From an uncultured Phascolarctobacterium sp. (GTDB lineage: Bacteria > Bacillota > Negativicutes > Acidaminococcales > Acidaminococcaceae): 20,583 nucleotides of DNA. Location: positions 1 to 20,583 of the forward strand of contig NZ_CAAGLX010000020.1 in assembly GCF_900770955.1 (NCBI RefSeq), given 5' to 3'. A program made the translations under genes and the position numbers. The notes beneath the pieces were generated by a model. That model ran no database searches and was not told where the DNA came from. It saw nothing but the letters and a program-made list of their open reading frames with translations. Shown here piece by piece: positions 1 to 6,638 of this stretch; the first letter of the stretch is position 1, and every line of letters begins with the position of its first letter.

Positions 1-218
1 GCGGTTTCATATTCAACGTGAGAGGTGTTGATGGTAATACCACGTTCACGTTCTTCCGGAGCTTTATCGATCATGGAGTAGTCCATGAATTCAGCGCCGC
101 CTTTTTCAGCCAGTACTTTGGTGATAGCAGCAGTCAGAGTAGTCTTGCCATGGTCAACGTGACCGATGGTGCCGATATTCAGATGCGGTTTAGTTCTTTC
201 ATATTTAGCTTTTGCCAT
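1..218 (-). CDS. tuf: Elongation factor Tu, N-terminal part (cut by window edge)
   Basis: EF-Tu is the GTPase that carries aminoacyl-tRNA to the ribosomal A site in the cytoplasm. Only the first 72 codons are inside the window; the rest lies beyond base 1. The visible part contains the P-loop GHVDHGKT at residues 19-26 and the switch I motif RGITI at 59-63, both exactly as in EF-Tu. The ATG at 218-216 is preceded by an AAGGAGG site (about 229-235) at normal spacing. It is the last visible gene of the str operon, 39 bases after the fusA stop, the usual order in bacteria. No promoter is apparent in the short gap, so it is probably cotranscribed with fusA. Identification is near certain. Confidence 0.97.
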   Translation of the reverse strand, partial: MAKAKYERTKPHLNIGTIGHVDHGKTTLTAAITKVLAEKGGAEFMDYSMIDKAPEERERGITINTSHVEYET

Positions 219-257
219 TGTGAATTTCCTCCTTAAGGTTGTTTGTTAAAACTAGGC

Positions 258-2360
258 TTAGTTGGTGCCTTTGTTTTTAGCAATAATTGCCTCAGCAATG
301 TTTCTGGGAACGTCTTCGTAGTGGTCTACTTCCATGGAGTAGTTACCACGGCCTTGGGTTTTGCTGCGCAGGTCGGTAGCATAACCGAACATCTCAGCCA
401 ACGGAACGAATGCATTGATTACTTGTGCACCGTTACGAGCTTCCATGCCTTCGATGCGGCCACGGCGGGAGTTAACGTCGCCGATTACGTCGCCCATGTA
501 TTCTTCAGGAACAGTAATTTCTACTTTCATGTAAGGCTCAAGGATAACCGGGTTAGCTTTTTCAGCACCGGACTTGAAGCCCATAGAACCGGCAATCTTA
601 AATGCCATTTCAGAAGAATCGACTTCATGGTAAGAACCATCATAAACAGTAACTGCGATATCAACCATCGGATAACCAGCAACTACGCCGTTTTCCATAG
701 CTTCTTTAACGCCTGCTTCGATAGGAGCGATGTATTCCTTAGGAATAGCGCCGCCAACAACTTTGTTTTCAAACAGGAAGCCTTCGCCAGGTTCACGCGG
801 AGTGATTTCCAGCCAGCAATGACCATATTGGCCTTTACCACCGGACTGACGAACAAATTTACCTTCGGATTTAACAGCTTTGCGAATGGTTTCGCGATAA
901 GCAACCTGCGGGTTACCAACAGTGCAGCCTACTTTGAATTCGCGCAGCAGACGGTCAACAATGATGTCCAAGTGAAGCTCGCCCATACCGGAAATAATGG
1001 TTTGGGAGGTTTCAGGATCAGTGTGAACACGGAAGGTCGGATCTTCTTCTGCCAGTTTTTGCAGGGCGATGCCCATTTTTTCCTGGTCAGCTTTAGTTTT
1101 AGGTTCAACTGCAACGGAGATTACAGGATCAGGGAATACCATAGATTCGAGGATGATCTCGTTTTTCTCATCGCAGAGAGTATCACCGGTAGTGGTGTCT
1201 TTCAGACCTACAGCAGCTGCGATATCACCGGAGTAAACTTGTTCAATTTCTTCGCGGTGGTTAGCATGCATTTGCAGGATACGACCGATACGCTCGCGTT
1301 TACCTTTAGTGGAGTTATATACATAAGAACCAGCAGTCAAGGTACCGGAGTATACACGGAAGAATGCCAGCTTGCCAACAAACGGGTCGGTAGCAATCTT
1401 GAATGCCAGTGCGGAGAACGGAGCTTCGTCGCTGGACGGACGCTCATCTTCTTCGCCGGTTTCAGGGTTTACACCTTTGATGTTAGGAACATCTGTCGGT
1501 GCAGGCATGAATTGGATTACAGCGTCCAGCATCGGTTGAACGCCTTTGTTTTTGTAGGAAGAACCGCAGCAAACCGGAGTCATTTTGCAAGCGATAGTTG
1601 CTTTACGGATACCAGCCAGGATTTCTTCTTCGGTCAGCTCTTCGCCTTCCAGATATTTCATCATCAGCTCGTCATCGGATTCAGCAACAGCTTCAACCAA
1701 TGCTGCACGGTATTCCTCAGCTTTTTCTTTCATGTCAGCCGGGATTTCTACGAACTCTTCTTCTTTACCGAGTGCATCATCATAAACGATTGCTCTCATT
1801 TTGATCAGGTCGATCATGCCTTGGAAAGTATCTTCAAAGCCGATAGGCAGTTGAATAGGTACTGCATTGGCATTCAGACGAGTCTTCATCATGTCAATTA
1901 CACGATAGAAGTCTGCACCGGTAATATCCATTTTATTTACATATGCCATACGGGGTACATGGTATTTGTCAGCCTGACGCCATACGGTTTCGGACTGAGG
2001 CTCAACACCGCCCTTAGCACAGAAAACTGCAACGGAACCATCAAGTACACGCAGGGAACGTTCAACTTCTACAGTGAAGTCAACGTGGCCCGGGGTATCA
2101 ATGATGTTGATACGATGTTTATCGAATTGGTGCTCGGAACCTTCCCAGTAGCAGGTGGTTGCAGCAGAGGTGATGGTAATACCACGCTCTTGTTCCTGAA
2201 CCATCCAGTCCATGGTAGCAGCACCTTCATGGGTTTCACCAATCTTATGTACTCTGCCGGTATAGAACAGAATACGTTCGGTGGTGGTGGTTTTACCAGC
2301 ATCGATGTGAGCCATGATGCCGATATTTCTAGTTCTCTCAAGCGGAATTAATCTGCCCAC
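258..2360 (-). CDS. fusA: Elongation factor G
   Basis: EF-G is the cytoplasmic GTPase that drives tRNA-mRNA translocation and, with RRF, ribosome recycling. The 700-residue length is normal for the family. G-domain motifs are complete: AHIDAGKT at 17-24, RGITI at 59-63, DTPGH at 88-92 and NKMD at 142-145; the rest runs through domains II-V without interruption. The start codon is GTG, chosen because a GAGGAGG site sits 8 bases upstream and the protein begins with the family's usual N-terminus just before the P-loop. It follows rpsG by 35 bases and precedes tuf by 39, so it belongs to the str operon. A very long open frame on the opposite strand is only a coding shadow. Confidence 0.99.
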   Translation of the reverse strand: MGRLIPLERTRNIGIMAHIDAGKTTTTERILFYTGRVHKIGETHEGAATMDWMVQEQERGITITSAATTCYWEGSEHQFDKHRINIIDTPGHVDFTVEVERSLRVLDGSVAVFCAKGGVEPQSETVWRQADKYHVPRMAYVNKMDITGADFYRVIDMMKTRLNANAVPIQLPIGFEDTFQGMIDLIKMRAIVYDDALGKEEEFVEIPADMKEKAEEYRAALVEAVAESDDELMMKYLEGEELTEEEILAGIRKATIACKMTPVCCGSSYKNKGVQPMLDAVIQFMPAPTDVPNIKGVNPETGEEDERPSSDEAPFSALAFKIATDPFVGKLAFFRVYSGTLTAGSYVYNSTKGKRERIGRILQMHANHREEIEQVYSGDIAAAVGLKDTTTGDTLCDEKNEIILESMVFPDPVISVAVEPKTKADQEKMGIALQKLAEEDPTFRVHTDPETSQTIISGMGELHLDIIVDRLLREFKVGCTVGNPQVAYRETIRKAVKSEGKFVRQSGGKGQYGHCWLEITPREPGEGFLFENKVVGGAIPKEYIAPIEAGVKEAMENGVVAGYPMVDIAVTVYDGSYHEVDSSEMAFKIAGSMGFKSGAEKANPVILEPYMKVEITVPEEYMGDVIGDVNSRRGRIEGMEARNGAQVINAFVPLAEMFGYATDLRSKTQGRGNYSMEVDHYEDVPRNIAEAIIAKNKGTN

Positions 2361-2395
2361 TTCTTTATCCTCCTCAAATTAACTGAGACAGGTCA

Positions 2396-2866
2396 TTACC
2401 AGCGGTAATGAGCAAATGCTTTGTTTGCTTCTGCCATCTTGTGGGTATCTTCGCGTTTCTTAACAGCTGCGCCAGTGCCATTGGAAGCGTCCATGATCTC
2501 ACCAGCTACACGCTCGTACATGGTGCGCTCACCACGCAGACGAGAGTAGTTTACCAGCCAACGGATACCCAGGGTGGTTTTGCGGTCAGCACGTACTTCA
2601 ACAGGTACTTGGTAGTTTGCACCACCAACACGACGGGCACGAACTTCCAGCAGCGGCATTACGTTCTGCATAGCAGCATCGAACACTTCCAAAGGATCTT
2701 TGCCAGTCTTTGCACGAACCAGGTCGAATGCATCGTATACAATACGTTCTGCAACGCCTTTTTTGCCGTCGAGCATAATTTTATTGATAAATCTTGTTAA
2801 AAGCTTAGAACCGTACACCGGATCCGGCAGTACGTCTCTTTTAGTTACAGGGCCTTTTCTCGGCAT
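2396..2866 (-). CDS. rpsG: 30S ribosomal protein S7
   Basis: S7 is a primary binder of the 3' major domain of 16S rRNA and nucleates assembly of the 30S head near the E site. The 156-residue length matches bacterial S7. The N-terminus MPRKGPVTKRDVLPDPVYGS and the C-terminal AHYRW are family hallmarks, with the basic, helical centre intact. The ATG has an AAGGAGG site just upstream. It sits between rpsL (46-base gap) and fusA (35-base gap) in the str operon. In E. coli S7 represses this operon translationally at the rpsL-rpsG gap; the gap here is short and I do not see an equivalent structure by eye. Confidence 0.99.
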   Translation of the reverse strand: MPRKGPVTKRDVLPDPVYGSKLLTRFINKIMLDGKKGVAERIVYDAFDLVRAKTGKDPLEVFDAAMQNVMPLLEVRARRVGGANYQVPVEVRADRKTTLGIRWLVNYSRLRGERTMYERVAGEIMDASNGTGAAVKKREDTHKMAEANKAFAHYRW

Positions 2867-2912
2867 GTGTTTCCCTCCTTAGGATTAAATCATTCTTAAT
2901 GTTTTCTTGAAA

Positions 2913-3293
2913 TTATTTCTTTGCTTTAGCACGTTTTGCACCGTACTTGGAGCGAGATTGGTTGCGGTTAGCAACGCCTGCAGTATCAAGAGCACCACGA
3001 ATGATATGGTAACGCACACCAGGAAGGTCCTTGACTCTTCCGCCTCTGATCAGAACAACACTGTGTTCCTGAAGATTATGGCCGATACCCGGGATATAAG
3101 CAGTAACTTCGATGCCGTTGGTCAAACGTACACGAGCTACTTTACGAAGTGCAGAGTTAGGTTTCTTCGGGGTAGTGGTGTAAACACGAGTGCAGACGCC
3201 ACGTTTTTGCGGGCATTCTTTCAATGCCGGTGCAGTAGATTTGCTTTTCAGAACCTCTCTACCTTTGCGAACCAATTGGTTAATTGTAGGCAT
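2913..3293 (-). CDS. rpsL: 30S ribosomal protein S12
   Basis: S12 lies at the decoding centre of the 30S subunit and affects accuracy and streptomycin response. The 126-residue length is normal. The conserved TPKKPNSALRKVARVRL segment and the GGRVKDLPGVRYH segment are both intact. The lysines whose substitution classically gives streptomycin resistance are present in both, so the sequence looks like a sensitive-type S12 (inference from known E. coli positions). The basic tail ends KYGAKRAKAKK, as usual. The ATG is preceded by a GGAGG site. It is the second gene after the str promoter, 52 bases downstream of the L7Ae-like gene and 46 upstream of rpsG. Confidence 0.99.
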   Translation of the reverse strand: MPTINQLVRKGREVLKSKSTAPALKECPQKRGVCTRVYTTTPKKPNSALRKVARVRLTNGIEVTAYIPGIGHNLQEHSVVLIRGGRVKDLPGVRYHIIRGALDTAGVANRNQSRSKYGAKRAKAKK

Positions 3294-3345
3294 ATCGGCA
3301 CCTCCTTTCCAAACAATTAGATTTTAATGATTATAAAAACTCGGC

Positions 3346-3612
3346 TCACGCCAAGCCCTTATCGGCTTTAAGTATCGCAGCCGCTGCTGCTTTGACGTTT
3401 ATGCCGCAGGCTCTGCCGATTTCCAGCATCGTTTCTGTGTTTTCAACCGGTACTGCATTTTCCCGACACAGTTGCATCAGCCTGCCGGTAACTCTCTCGT
3501 CCGCATCACTTGCGATATAGACGACAGCGGCAACTTGTCTTGCTACAGCTTTTTCTGTCTGCTTAACGCCTACAGTATGCTTTTCAGCTTGCTTTAAAGC
3601 TTCAAGTGCCAT
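3346..3612 (-). CDS. L7Ae/L30e-family RNA-binding protein (YbxF-like)
   Basis: A small protein of 88 residues in the L7Ae/L30e/Gadd45 family, whose members bind kink-turn RNA; the Bacillus relative YbxF lies at the same place just upstream of rpsL. Family signatures are TVGVKQTEKAV near residues 13-23, the YIASDAD segment and the CRENAVPV segment. The frame stays open further upstream, but that part is crossed by the promoter at 3661-3689, so the start must be near 3612. Two adjacent ATGs exist at 3615 and 3612; the second is preferred because GGAGG is then 7 rather than 4 bases away. It is the first gene of the str transcript. Its exact role on the ribosome is not settled for the family. Confidence 0.92.
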   Translation of the reverse strand: MALEALKQAEKHTVGVKQTEKAVARQVAAVVYIASDADERVTGRLMQLCRENAVPVENTETMLEIGRACGINVKAAAAAILKADKGLA

Positions 3613-3627
3613 CATGTTACCTCCTTC

Positions 3628-3652
3628 ATCGAGCGCATAGCTCTCCCGCGAT
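3628..3652 (-). promoter_or_regulatory. Possible leader hairpin ahead of the L7Ae-like gene
   Basis: In the predicted 5' leader, 3640-3643 pairs with 3631-3634 (GAGC/GCTC, 5-base loop) and 3650-3652 pairs with 3628-3630, leaving a 6-base bulge (3644-3649) on one side. The structure ends next to the ribosome binding site. A bulged stem is the kind of RNA an L7Ae-family protein could bind, so autoregulation is conceivable. The stems are short and this was folded by eye only. Confidence 0.3.
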
Positions 3653-3660
3653 ACTTGTAT

Positions 3661-3689
3661 ATTGTAACATCTCATGCACAAGCTGTCAA
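3661..3689 (-). promoter_or_regulatory. str operon promoter, near-consensus sigma-70 type
   Basis: The minus strand reads TTGACA at 3689-3684, a 17-base spacer, then TACAAT at 3666-3661, with a TG one base before the -10 (extended -10). The -35 is perfect and the -10 differs from consensus at one base. The 30 bases just upstream (3691-3720) are rich in A and T tracts and resemble an UP element. The predicted transcript start near 3654 gives a leader of about 40 bases before the L7Ae-like gene. Such strength fits a ribosomal protein operon. Confidence 0.9.
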
Positions 3690-3850
3690 CACTTTTTAGC
3701 AACTTTTTTAAAAAAATTAGCAGCGCTTTCTGCTGTGTTAATGCGCTTCTTTCTTTACACGTATCCAAGTGTTTCATCGACTGTTTCTTCATACATAAAG
3801 TACACCCAAGGAGTACTTTTTCAACAGAGCATTCACCTTAAATATCGTAT

Positions 3851-3882
3851 AAAAAAAGAGCTGCCAACACTTCTGACAGCTC
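3851..3882 (-). terminator. Rho-independent terminator after the 11-residue-repeat gene
   Basis: On the minus strand a 9-bp stem (3882-3874 pairing with 3866-3858, one G-T pair, 7-base loop) is followed by seven T residues (3857-3851). It starts 10 bases past the stop codon of the upstream gene. It separates that gene from the str promoter. Confidence 0.9.
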
Positions 3883-3891
3883 ATATGTATA

Positions 3892-4224
3892 TTATTTTGC
3901 CACGCCCGGGAAGGAAGAAACGTATTTGATTTTTATATCCGGAAAACTATCAACAAACTGAACTCTGAAATCTTCACCGTACTCAACAAATTGCCACTCG
4001 CCTATATTATTGGGAAAACTTTGGACAACCTTTACCTTAAGATCCGGGAAGCTGTCGACAACCTTTACCTTAATATCAGGAAAGCTGTCAACAATTTTCA
4101 CTTTACCGCACAGCTTGATATTTTTATAATAGCCTGCGCTGTTGATAGGAGTGGCAGCTCCTGCGATACAGGGAAATGCAGCAACCAGCAGCAGACCTAA
4201 GCAAAGAGCAGTTTTTTTCAGCAT
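3892..4224 (-). CDS. Secreted small protein of 11-residue SFP repeats
   Basis: A 110-residue protein of unknown function. Residues 1-24 form a signal peptide (MLKK, a hydrophobic stretch, then AGAA), without a lipobox, so the mature form should be periplasmic or outside the inner membrane. From residue 41 it is built of 11-residue units of the form VKVVDSFPDLK. SFP falls at residues 47, 58, 69, 93 and 104; between the third and fourth lies a degenerate unit (WQFVEYGEDFR, 77-87) plus two extra residues, making six units. The alternation of short beta strand and turn suggests a repetitive beta fold. The ATG follows an AAGGGGGAA site. It lies 29 bases after the nitroreductase stop and is followed by a clear terminator, so the two are probably cotranscribed. 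I believe similar repeat proteins exist elsewhere but cannot name a family. Confidence 0.85.
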   Translation of the reverse strand: MLKKTALCLGLLLVAAFPCIAGAATPINSAGYYKNIKLCGKVKIVDSFPDIKVKVVDSFPDLKVKVVQSFPNNIGEWQFVEYGEDFRVQFVDSFPDIKIKYVSSFPGVAK

Positions 4225-4253
4225 TTTTCTTCCCCCTTTCGTTAAGGACGTTT

Positions 4254-4775
4254 TTATTTTACGTAAAATACACGGTTTGCTTTACGCGGAGCAGCCTTAG
4301 GTACAGGGCCGTCAACATAGCCGAGGATGCAGTGGCCTACGCCCTCATACTCTCCTTCAATGCCCCATTCCTTCAGCAGCTGTTTGCCTTCTTCGGAATC
4401 AAATTCTTCCTTAGCGCGGTTAATCCAGCAGCTGCCAAGACCAACGGCATGAGCCGCCTGCATCAGGTTGCCCATTACCAGGCTACCGTCATAGGGAGTA
4501 AGCTTATTGCTTTTAGGTCCCAAAACAACAAGAACCACAGGTGCGCCATAAAAACTGTCGCTGCTTGTGCCCAAAATTTCACGGTTCATCTGCGCCAGTT
4601 TGTCGCGAACCTCTTTATTGGTTACCGCAACAATAATTACTTCCTGCGTACCATGACCGCTGGCAGCATAAAGACCGGCATCGATAACCTGGTCAATCAG
4701 CTCCTGCGGTACCATATCCGCCTTATATTTACGTACGCTTCTGCGTTCCTTTAATGCCTGTAATTCTGCATTCAT
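4254..4775 (-). CDS. Nitroreductase-family FMN protein
   Basis: A 173-residue cytoplasmic protein of the nitroreductase superfamily, FMN-dependent enzymes that reduce nitro compounds, quinones or other acceptors with NAD(P)H. The N-terminal ERRSVRKY at 10-17 is the usual FMN phosphate-binding motif, AASGHGTQE at 37-45 follows as expected, and GLGSCWINRA (112-121) with CILGYVDG (149-156) match the C-terminal half of the family. The protein is of the short type; the substrate cannot be read from sequence. The ATG has AAGGAG 10 bases upstream. It stands alone after the NamZ gene (127-base gap with no convincing promoter by eye) and is followed closely by the repeat-protein gene. Confidence 0.9.
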   Translation of the reverse strand: MNAELQALKERRSVRKYKADMVPQELIDQVIDAGLYAASGHGTQEVIIVAVTNKEVRDKLAQMNREILGTSSDSFYGAPVVLVVLGPKSNKLTPYDGSLVMGNLMQAAHAVGLGSCWINRAKEEFDSEEGKQLLKEWGIEGEYEGVGHCILGYVDGPVPKAAPRKANRVFYVK

Positions 4776-4902
4776 TATATGTCAGCTCCTTATCGTTAAT
4801 AAAATAAAATTTTACGCTGTTACGCTATATTAATTTTATTCTTGGCTGCGCCGTTATTATCCTGCCGGAAAATGCAACAAAAATGTTAATTTCTCCGCAG
4901 CT

Positions 4903-6126
4903 TTACTTGTACAGCAGATAAGGCTTTACCTGCTGTTCAAAGGCCGCGCACTCCTGATGCCAGCGCGCAAAAGCTGTTTTTGGCGCTTCACCTTCACGCA
5001 TGCTGCTTTCTCCAAGAGCAATATCCAGCTTATAGCCTTTGCTGCCATAACCGCGCTCCGGCGTTTTTACCTGCTCCGGATATAATTCTTTAAATGTAGT
5101 AAACAAAATATAATCCAGCTCAGGCAGATTAACCCTGCGTACATCTGTAAGATAAATTTCTACGCCCTGCACCAGTTCGCCGCTGTAAGCACCGTAACGC
5201 GGTGTAAAGCGCGCTGCTCTAAAAGCCACGCCTGCAAGCTGCTTTTCATCTAAGGCTGCCTTTACGGCATCCGCATCAGCAAAAGGTGCTCCCAGAAAAT
5301 AAAACGGTTTAGCTGTCCCGACACCCACGGAAAGATTACTGTCACCGCTTACACCGGTAGCGCCATACAGGAAAGCGGTCGCCGCCGTAGGAATCAGCGG
5401 AGATGTCTGTACCCATGGCAGGCCTGTATCCTGCCACAGCTCTCTGCGTGACCATCCCTTCATAGGCACCACCGCCAGCTCACAGCCGATATGCTGCGTA
5501 GCGTTGATATAGCTTGCAAATTCACCTATAGTAAGACCATGACGCAACGGCAGCTCGTAAAGCCCGATAAAGGTTTTATATTCCGGCTTGAGAACCGGTC
5601 CCTGCATAGCACCGCCTAAAGGATTAGGGCGGTCCAAAACAACAACCTGCTTTTTCGCTTTGGCACATTCTTCCATTATATAAGCAAGCGAAGAAAAATA
5701 TGTATAGTGACGAATGCCGACATCCTGAATATCAACCACCATAGTGTCAATCTCATCCAGCATTTTTGCCGTAGGCCTGCGATTTTCTCCATACAGGCTG
5801 TGTACAGGTATATCCTTATAGGTGTGACTCTCAAAGGTTTCGCCTGCCGCCACAGCGCCGAACAATCCATGCTCAGGCACAAACAGTGCCGTCAGATTAT
5901 AGCTCTTCTGCAGCAGCTCTGTGCTGCTGCAAAGCTTGCTGTCCACGCCGGACTGATTAGTAAACAGTCCCAGCCTTTTCCCTGCAAGCAGCTGCTTAGC
6001 AAACGGCTCATCAATGCGTTCAATACCTAATACAACTCTTTTTTCACCGGTTGCCGCAAAACCTGTTGCTGCAAACAGCATTATCAATAAACTGCATAAT
6101 ATCCATATGCAAAATGACTTCTTCAT
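4903..6126 (-). CDS. namZ: Exo-beta-N-acetylmuramidase NamZ-like (DUF1343/YbbC, GH171)
   Basis: A 407-residue protein of the DUF1343 family. The characterised Bacillus member NamZ removes MurNAc from the non-reducing end of peptidoglycan fragments. Conserved blocks are FTNQSG (55-60), VPEHGLFG (83-90), DIQDVGIRHYTY (132-143), DRPNPLGG (165-172) and PLRHGLTIGE (193-202). Residues 1-25 are a signal peptide ending FAA, so it acts in the periplasm. The frame is open 44 codons further upstream, but that part runs through the terminator at 6214-6254; the ATG at 6126 has GGGAGGAA 6 bases before it and begins the signal peptide. In Bacillus the gene sits with nagZ and amiE; none are visible here. It may have its own promoter (a TAAAAT lies upstream without a good -35). 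Confidence 0.9.
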   Translation of the reverse strand: MKKSFCIWILCSLLIMLFAATGFAATGEKRVVLGIERIDEPFAKQLLAGKRLGLFTNQSGVDSKLCSSTELLQKSYNLTALFVPEHGLFGAVAAGETFESHTYKDIPVHSLYGENRRPTAKMLDEIDTMVVDIQDVGIRHYTYFSSLAYIMEECAKAKKQVVVLDRPNPLGGAMQGPVLKPEYKTFIGLYELPLRHGLTIGEFASYINATQHIGCELAVVPMKGWSRRELWQDTGLPWVQTSPLIPTAATAFLYGATGVSGDSNLSVGVGTAKPFYFLGAPFADADAVKAALDEKQLAGVAFRAARFTPRYGAYSGELVQGVEIYLTDVRRVNLPELDYILFTTFKELYPEQVKTPERGYGSKGYKLDIALGESSMREGEAPKTAFARWHQECAAFEQQVKPYLLYK

Positions 6127-6213
6127 TAAATTCCTCCCAAAAAATAACTCTAAATATATTTTAGCACATTTACCGTTTCCGTGACGGCAAAGTAAGCTGT
6201 ACTTCCGAAAGAG

Positions 6214-6254
6214 AAAAAACAGACAGACCTGTCGCATAAGTTCTGCCTGTTTTT
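6214..6254 (-). terminator. Terminator closing the secA-to-ArsC/Spx gene run
   Basis: Arms at 6242-6254 and 6215-6227 can pair over 13 positions with one mismatch around a 14-base loop, and the minus strand continues with a run of six T residues (6219-6214). It begins 25 bases after the ArsC/Spx-family stop codon. The A-rich opposite side means it could also act on plus-strand transcripts. Confidence 0.75.
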
Positions 6255-6278
6255 CCAAAGTTATTTTAAATTAATATA

Positions 6279-6626
6279 TCAGAGCTTCTCGTCATATTCA
6301 GCCTGTTTAAAGCCAACCAACACGCCGCCGTCATAAATTACCAGCGGACGTTTGACAAGCATACCATCGCTTGCAAGCAGCTCCAGCTGCTCGTCCTCGC
6401 TCATTGTCGGCAGCTTATCCTTCAGTCCCAGCTGCTTATACAGATTACCGCTGGTGTTGAAGAAGCGTTTCAGCGGCAAACCGCTGGCTGCATACCATGT
6501 ACGCAGCTCGTCAGCTGTCGGATTATCAGTCTTGATATCACGCACAGTAAAGCTCAGGCCTTTAGCCTGCAGATACTGCTCTGCCTTTTTGCAGGTAGAG
6601 CATTTTGGGTAACAGATAAATAACAT
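6279..6626 (-). CDS. ArsC/Spx-family thioredoxin-fold protein
   Basis: A 115-residue cytoplasmic protein of the arsenate reductase/Spx superfamily. It carries YPKCSTCKK with a CxxC pair at residues 9 and 12, the KRFFNTSG motif at 53-60 and the cis-proline region LVKRPLVIYDG at 90-100. CxxC near the N-terminus is shared by Spx-type RNA polymerase regulators and by YffB/YusI-type proteins of unclear activity; the FNTSG motif favours the latter. Arsenate reduction is not implied, since there is no ars neighbourhood. The ATG has AAGGAGG 7 bases upstream, and that site overlaps the stop codon of the S41 peptidase gene, suggesting translational coupling. It is the last gene before the terminator at 6214-6254. 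Confidence 0.88.
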   Translation of the reverse strand: MLFICYPKCSTCKKAEQYLQAKGLSFTVRDIKTDNPTADELRTWYAASGLPLKRFFNTSGNLYKQLGLKDKLPTMSEDEQLELLASDGMLVKRPLVIYDGGVLVGFKQAEYDEKL

Positions 6627-6638
6627 TTTCGTACCTCC

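Noticed and set aside
243..2351. A 702-codon open frame on the plus strand opposite fusA
   Set aside because: It mirrors fusA almost exactly, has no ribosome binding site or recognisable domain, and arises from codon bias of the gene on the other strand.
3613..3792. A 60-residue N-terminal extension of the L7Ae-like gene
   Set aside because: The extension covers the promoter at 3661-3689 and the leader; a strong ribosome binding site and the family N-terminus sit at 3612.
3797..3819. AT-rich inverted repeat (7-bp stem) upstream of the str promoter, with T residues after it on the plus strand
   Set aside because: There is no plus-strand gene to terminate, the stem is weak and it is over 100 bases from the promoter; probably chance in AT-rich sequence.
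4776..4902. Promoter for the nitroreductase gene
   Set aside because: A GATAAT-like -10 exists on the minus strand but no acceptable -35 at the right distance; not strong enough to list.
6127..6258. A 44-residue N-terminal extension of the NamZ-like gene
   Set aside because: It runs into the terminator at 6214-6254, and the signal peptide with a good ribosome binding site begins at 6126.
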